Source: Alphaproteobacteria bacterium (GTDB taxonomy: Bacteria; Pseudomonadota; Alphaproteobacteria; UBA6615). From it: DNA of 14,247 nucleotides. The notes under the pieces were generated by a model, which was not told the origin of the DNA, searched no databases, and saw nothing but the letters and a program-made list of their open reading frames with translations. A program made the position numbers and the translations under genes. Numbering within the stretch: the first letter of the stretch is position 1; every line of letters starts with the position of its first letter. This document shows positions 12,541 to 14,247 of this stretch, one piece after another. The stretch covers positions 1 to 14,247 of the forward strand of contig JAEPNS010000051.1 of assembly GCA_017643325.1 (NCBI GenBank). The letters are read 5' to 3'.

Positions 12541-14130
12541 ATGTTGAAATCGACCTTCGCTGCCAACGGCATGGTGGTCGCGCCGCACCATCTCGCGGCC
12601 GAATCCGGCCTCGCGGTCCTGCGCGAGGGAGGCAACGCCCTGGAGGCGATGATCGCCGCCGCGGCGTCGATCGCGGTCGTCTACCCGCACATGAACTCGA
12701 TCGGCGGAGACGGCTTCTGGGTGATCGCGCCCGCCGACGGCGAACCTGTCGCGATCGACGCCTGCGGCGCGGCGGGCTCGGGCGCAACGATCGCGCGCTA
12801 CGCCGAGGAGGGCCTCGACACGATCCCCGCGCGCGGCCCGCTGGCCGCGCTGACGGTCTCGGGAACGGTGTCGGGCTGGGGTCTGGCGAAAGAGATCTCC
12901 GCACGCTGGGGCGGCCGCATGCCGCTCGACCGGCTGCTTGCCGACGCCATCGGGTACGCCAGGGACGGCGTGGCCGTCACGGAGGGCCAGGTCCGCCTGA
13001 CCGACGAGAAACTGCCGGAGATGGTCGAGGCGACGGGGTTCGCGGACGTCTACACGCCCGGCGGTGCGGTGCCGGAGGTCGGCCAGGTCTTCCGACAGCC
13101 GCGCCTCGCGGCGACGCTGGCTCGGATCGCGGACGCGGGGACCGACGACTACTATCGTGGCGACCTCGCGCGCACGATCGCCGCGGATCTCGCCAAGGTC
13201 GGCAGCCCCGTGACCGGCGACGACCTGGCCGCCCATGTTGCCGCCGAGGTCGTGCCGCTGTCGCTGCGGGTCGGGGATGCGACGGTCTACAACATGCGGC
13301 CGCCGACCCAGGGGCTGGCGTCGCTGCTGATCCTCGGGGCCTTTGCCGAGCTCGACTGCGCGGCCGCCGACGGCTTCGACTTCGTCCACCTGCTGGTCGA
13401 GGCCAGCAAGCAGGCCTTCGCCATCCGCGACGGCCACATCACCGACGAACGCCACATGGCCGAGACGCCGGAGTCGTTCCTCACCAGTGAGACGGTCGAG
13501 CGGCTTGCCGCCGCAATCGACCCGAAGGCCGCGGCTGCATGGCGGCGCGGCGGGACTGACAGCGACACGATCTGGATGGGTGCGATCGACCGGGACGGGA
13601 ACGCCGTCAGCTTCATCCAGAGCGTCTACTGGGAGTTCGGCTCGGGTGTCGTGCTGCCGGAGACCGGCATCACATGGCAGAACCGCGGCGCGAGCTTTGC
13701 CCTCGACCCCGACGCGCTGAACCCGCTCGAGCCGGGCCGCAAGCCGTTCCACACGCTGAACCCCGCGATGGCACGGTTCGACGACGGCCGGGTGCTCTCC
13801 TACGGCACCATGGGCGGCGAGGGGCAGCCCCAGACCCAGGCCGCTGTCTTCAACCGGATCGTGCGCTTCGGCCAGCCCGTGCAGGCCGCCTTGACCGCGC
13901 CGCGCTGGCTGCTCGGCCGGACCTGGGGCAGCGACAGCACCAACCTGAAGATCGAGTCCCGCTTCCCGGACGAGGTGATCGCGGCGCTTGAGACCGCGGG
14001 CCACGACGTGGAGGTGGTCGGTCCCTACAGCGACCTGATGGGCCATGCCGGGGCCCTGCTGCGCCGGACGGACGGCATGATCGAGGCGGGTTTCGACCCG
14101 CGCAGCGACGGCGCGGCGCGCGGCTTCTAG
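12541..14130 (+). CDS. Gamma-glutamyltransferase-like Ntn hydrolase
   Basis: This 529-residue protein has the gamma-glutamyltransferase (GGT) fold: a precursor expected to cleave itself before a threonine that then acts as the N-terminal nucleophile. The N-terminal GGT motif is MVVAPHHLAAESGLAVLREGGNALEA. By alignment to GDGNAVS-type sequence downstream (IDRDGNAVSFIQS), the cleavage threonine is Thr343 in SDTIWMGAID, replacing the usual TTHxSVVD of classical GGT. The glycine-rich YGTMGGEGQPQTQ (421-433) matches the GGT oxyanion region. There is no signal peptide, unlike the periplasmic E. coli enzyme, so it should be cytoplasmic. GAGG about nine bases before ATG 12541 serves as ribosome binding site. 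The next gene overlaps its stop codon. The substrate need not be glutathione. Confidence 0.9.
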   Translation: MLKSTFAANGMVVAPHHLAAESGLAVLREGGNALEAMIAAAASIAVVYPHMNSIGGDGFWVIAPADGEPVAIDACGAAGSGATIARYAEEGLDTIPARGPLAALTVSGTVSGWGLAKEISARWGGRMPLDRLLADAIGYARDGVAVTEGQVRLTDEKLPEMVEATGFADVYTPGGAVPEVGQVFRQPRLAATLARIADAGTDDYYRGDLARTIAADLAKVGSPVTGDDLAAHVAAEVVPLSLRVGDATVYNMRPPTQGLASLLILGAFAELDCAAADGFDFVHLLVEASKQAFAIRDGHITDERHMAETPESFLTSETVERLAAAIDPKAAAAWRRGGTDSDTIWMGAIDRDGNAVSFIQSVYWEFGSGVVLPETGITWQNRGASFALDPDALNPLEPGRKPFHTLNPAMARFDDGRVLSYGTMGGEGQPQTQAAVFNRIVRFGQPVQAALTAPRWLLGRTWGSDSTNLKIESRFPDEVIAALETAGHDVEVVGPYSDLMGHAGALLRRTDGMIEAGFDPRSDGAARGF

Positions 14131-14247
14131 TGGACGACAAAGCGCCGGAGCTGGAGCCGCGCTTCTTCGCCCGGCGCGACGAGAGCGACGATGCGGCCTT
14201 CTACGGACCGCCGCGCCTCGTGCAGCATCTCGACGAAGCCGCCCGCG
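14130..14247 (+). CDS. Probable SAM-dependent methyltransferase, 3'-partial
   Basis: Only about 39 residues are visible. GTG 14130 shares its first base with the TAG stop of the GGT-like gene, and the frame stays open to the right edge. The sequence contains ARRDESDDAAFYGPPRLVQH, followed by LDEAA. The FYxxPRLVxHxDxxA pattern recalls the N-terminus of a class of methyltransferase-domain proteins, in which the glycine-rich SAM motif comes some 20 residues further on, outside the window. The stop/start overlap implies cotranslation with the GGT-like gene. The family call rests on a short motif from memory. Confidence 0.65.
   Translation, partial: MDDKAPELEPRFFARRDESDDAAFYGPPRLVQHLDEAAR

Noticed and set aside
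11908..14046. A 712-codon open frame on the minus strand antisense to the CMD-family and GGT-like genes
   Set aside because: It is a by-product of GC-rich third positions on the opposite strand; the translation is Arg/Ala/Asp/Val-rich, has no recognisable domain, and the plus strand holds two clear family members.

Overview
The window is GC-rich, densely coded chromosomal DNA that most resembles an alphaproteobacterium. The evidence is the bacterial-type CoQ7 ubiquinone hydroxylase, an HNH protein and a DUF2852 protein typical of that class, a tRNA promoter of the TTGACC-17-CTATGC kind, and many ATGA or 1-nt gene junctions. No phage, insertion sequence, plasmid or CRISPR signal is visible, and no gene inside the window looks broken. 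The first and last genes run off the edges.

Layout, left to right. (1) 3-1281 (+): the 3' part of a single-domain AlkA-type DNA glycosylase and a carboxylesterase/phospholipase-type hydrolase, probably one operon. (2) 1427-1987 (+): an HNH endonuclease-family protein with its own promoter candidate, missing three of the four expected zinc cysteines. (3) 4055-1993 (-): a small membrane-anchored protein, a YqaA/DedA-type membrane protein, DsbB and CoQ7; dsbB and coq7 overlap by 4 nt. (4) 4201-4287 (+): tRNA-Leu(CAA) with a good promoter, followed after 33 nt by a bicupin gene. (5) 5257-9623 (+): a four-gene cluster encoding a CoxG-like protein and the medium (FAD), small (2[2Fe-2S]) and large (molybdenum) subunits of a xanthine oxidase/CO dehydrogenase-family hydroxylase. 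The large subunit is not a true form I CO dehydrogenase and its substrate cannot be read from the sequence.

(6) 9624-9788: a convergent gap with an inverted pair of a 22-nt repeat core and further hairpins. (7) 11152-9789 (-): an AI-2E-type transporter overlapping an unrecognised 100-residue charged protein. (8) 11705-11304 (-): a DUF2852 membrane/coiled-coil protein with a textbook intrinsic terminator. (9) 11896 to the end (+): a carboxymuconolactone decarboxylase-family protein, an intrinsic terminator, a gamma-glutamyltransferase-like Ntn hydrolase, and the start of what looks like a methyltransferase.

The most coherent system is region 5. CoxM, CoxS and CoxL would form the usual (LMS)2 enzyme, passing electrons from the molybdenum site through two [2Fe-2S] clusters to FAD, and CoxG probably helps membrane recruitment. 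The bicupin just upstream may act in the same pathway, but a promoter-like element lies between it and coxG. Nothing here is convincingly a wholly new system; the findings are specific oddities worth testing.
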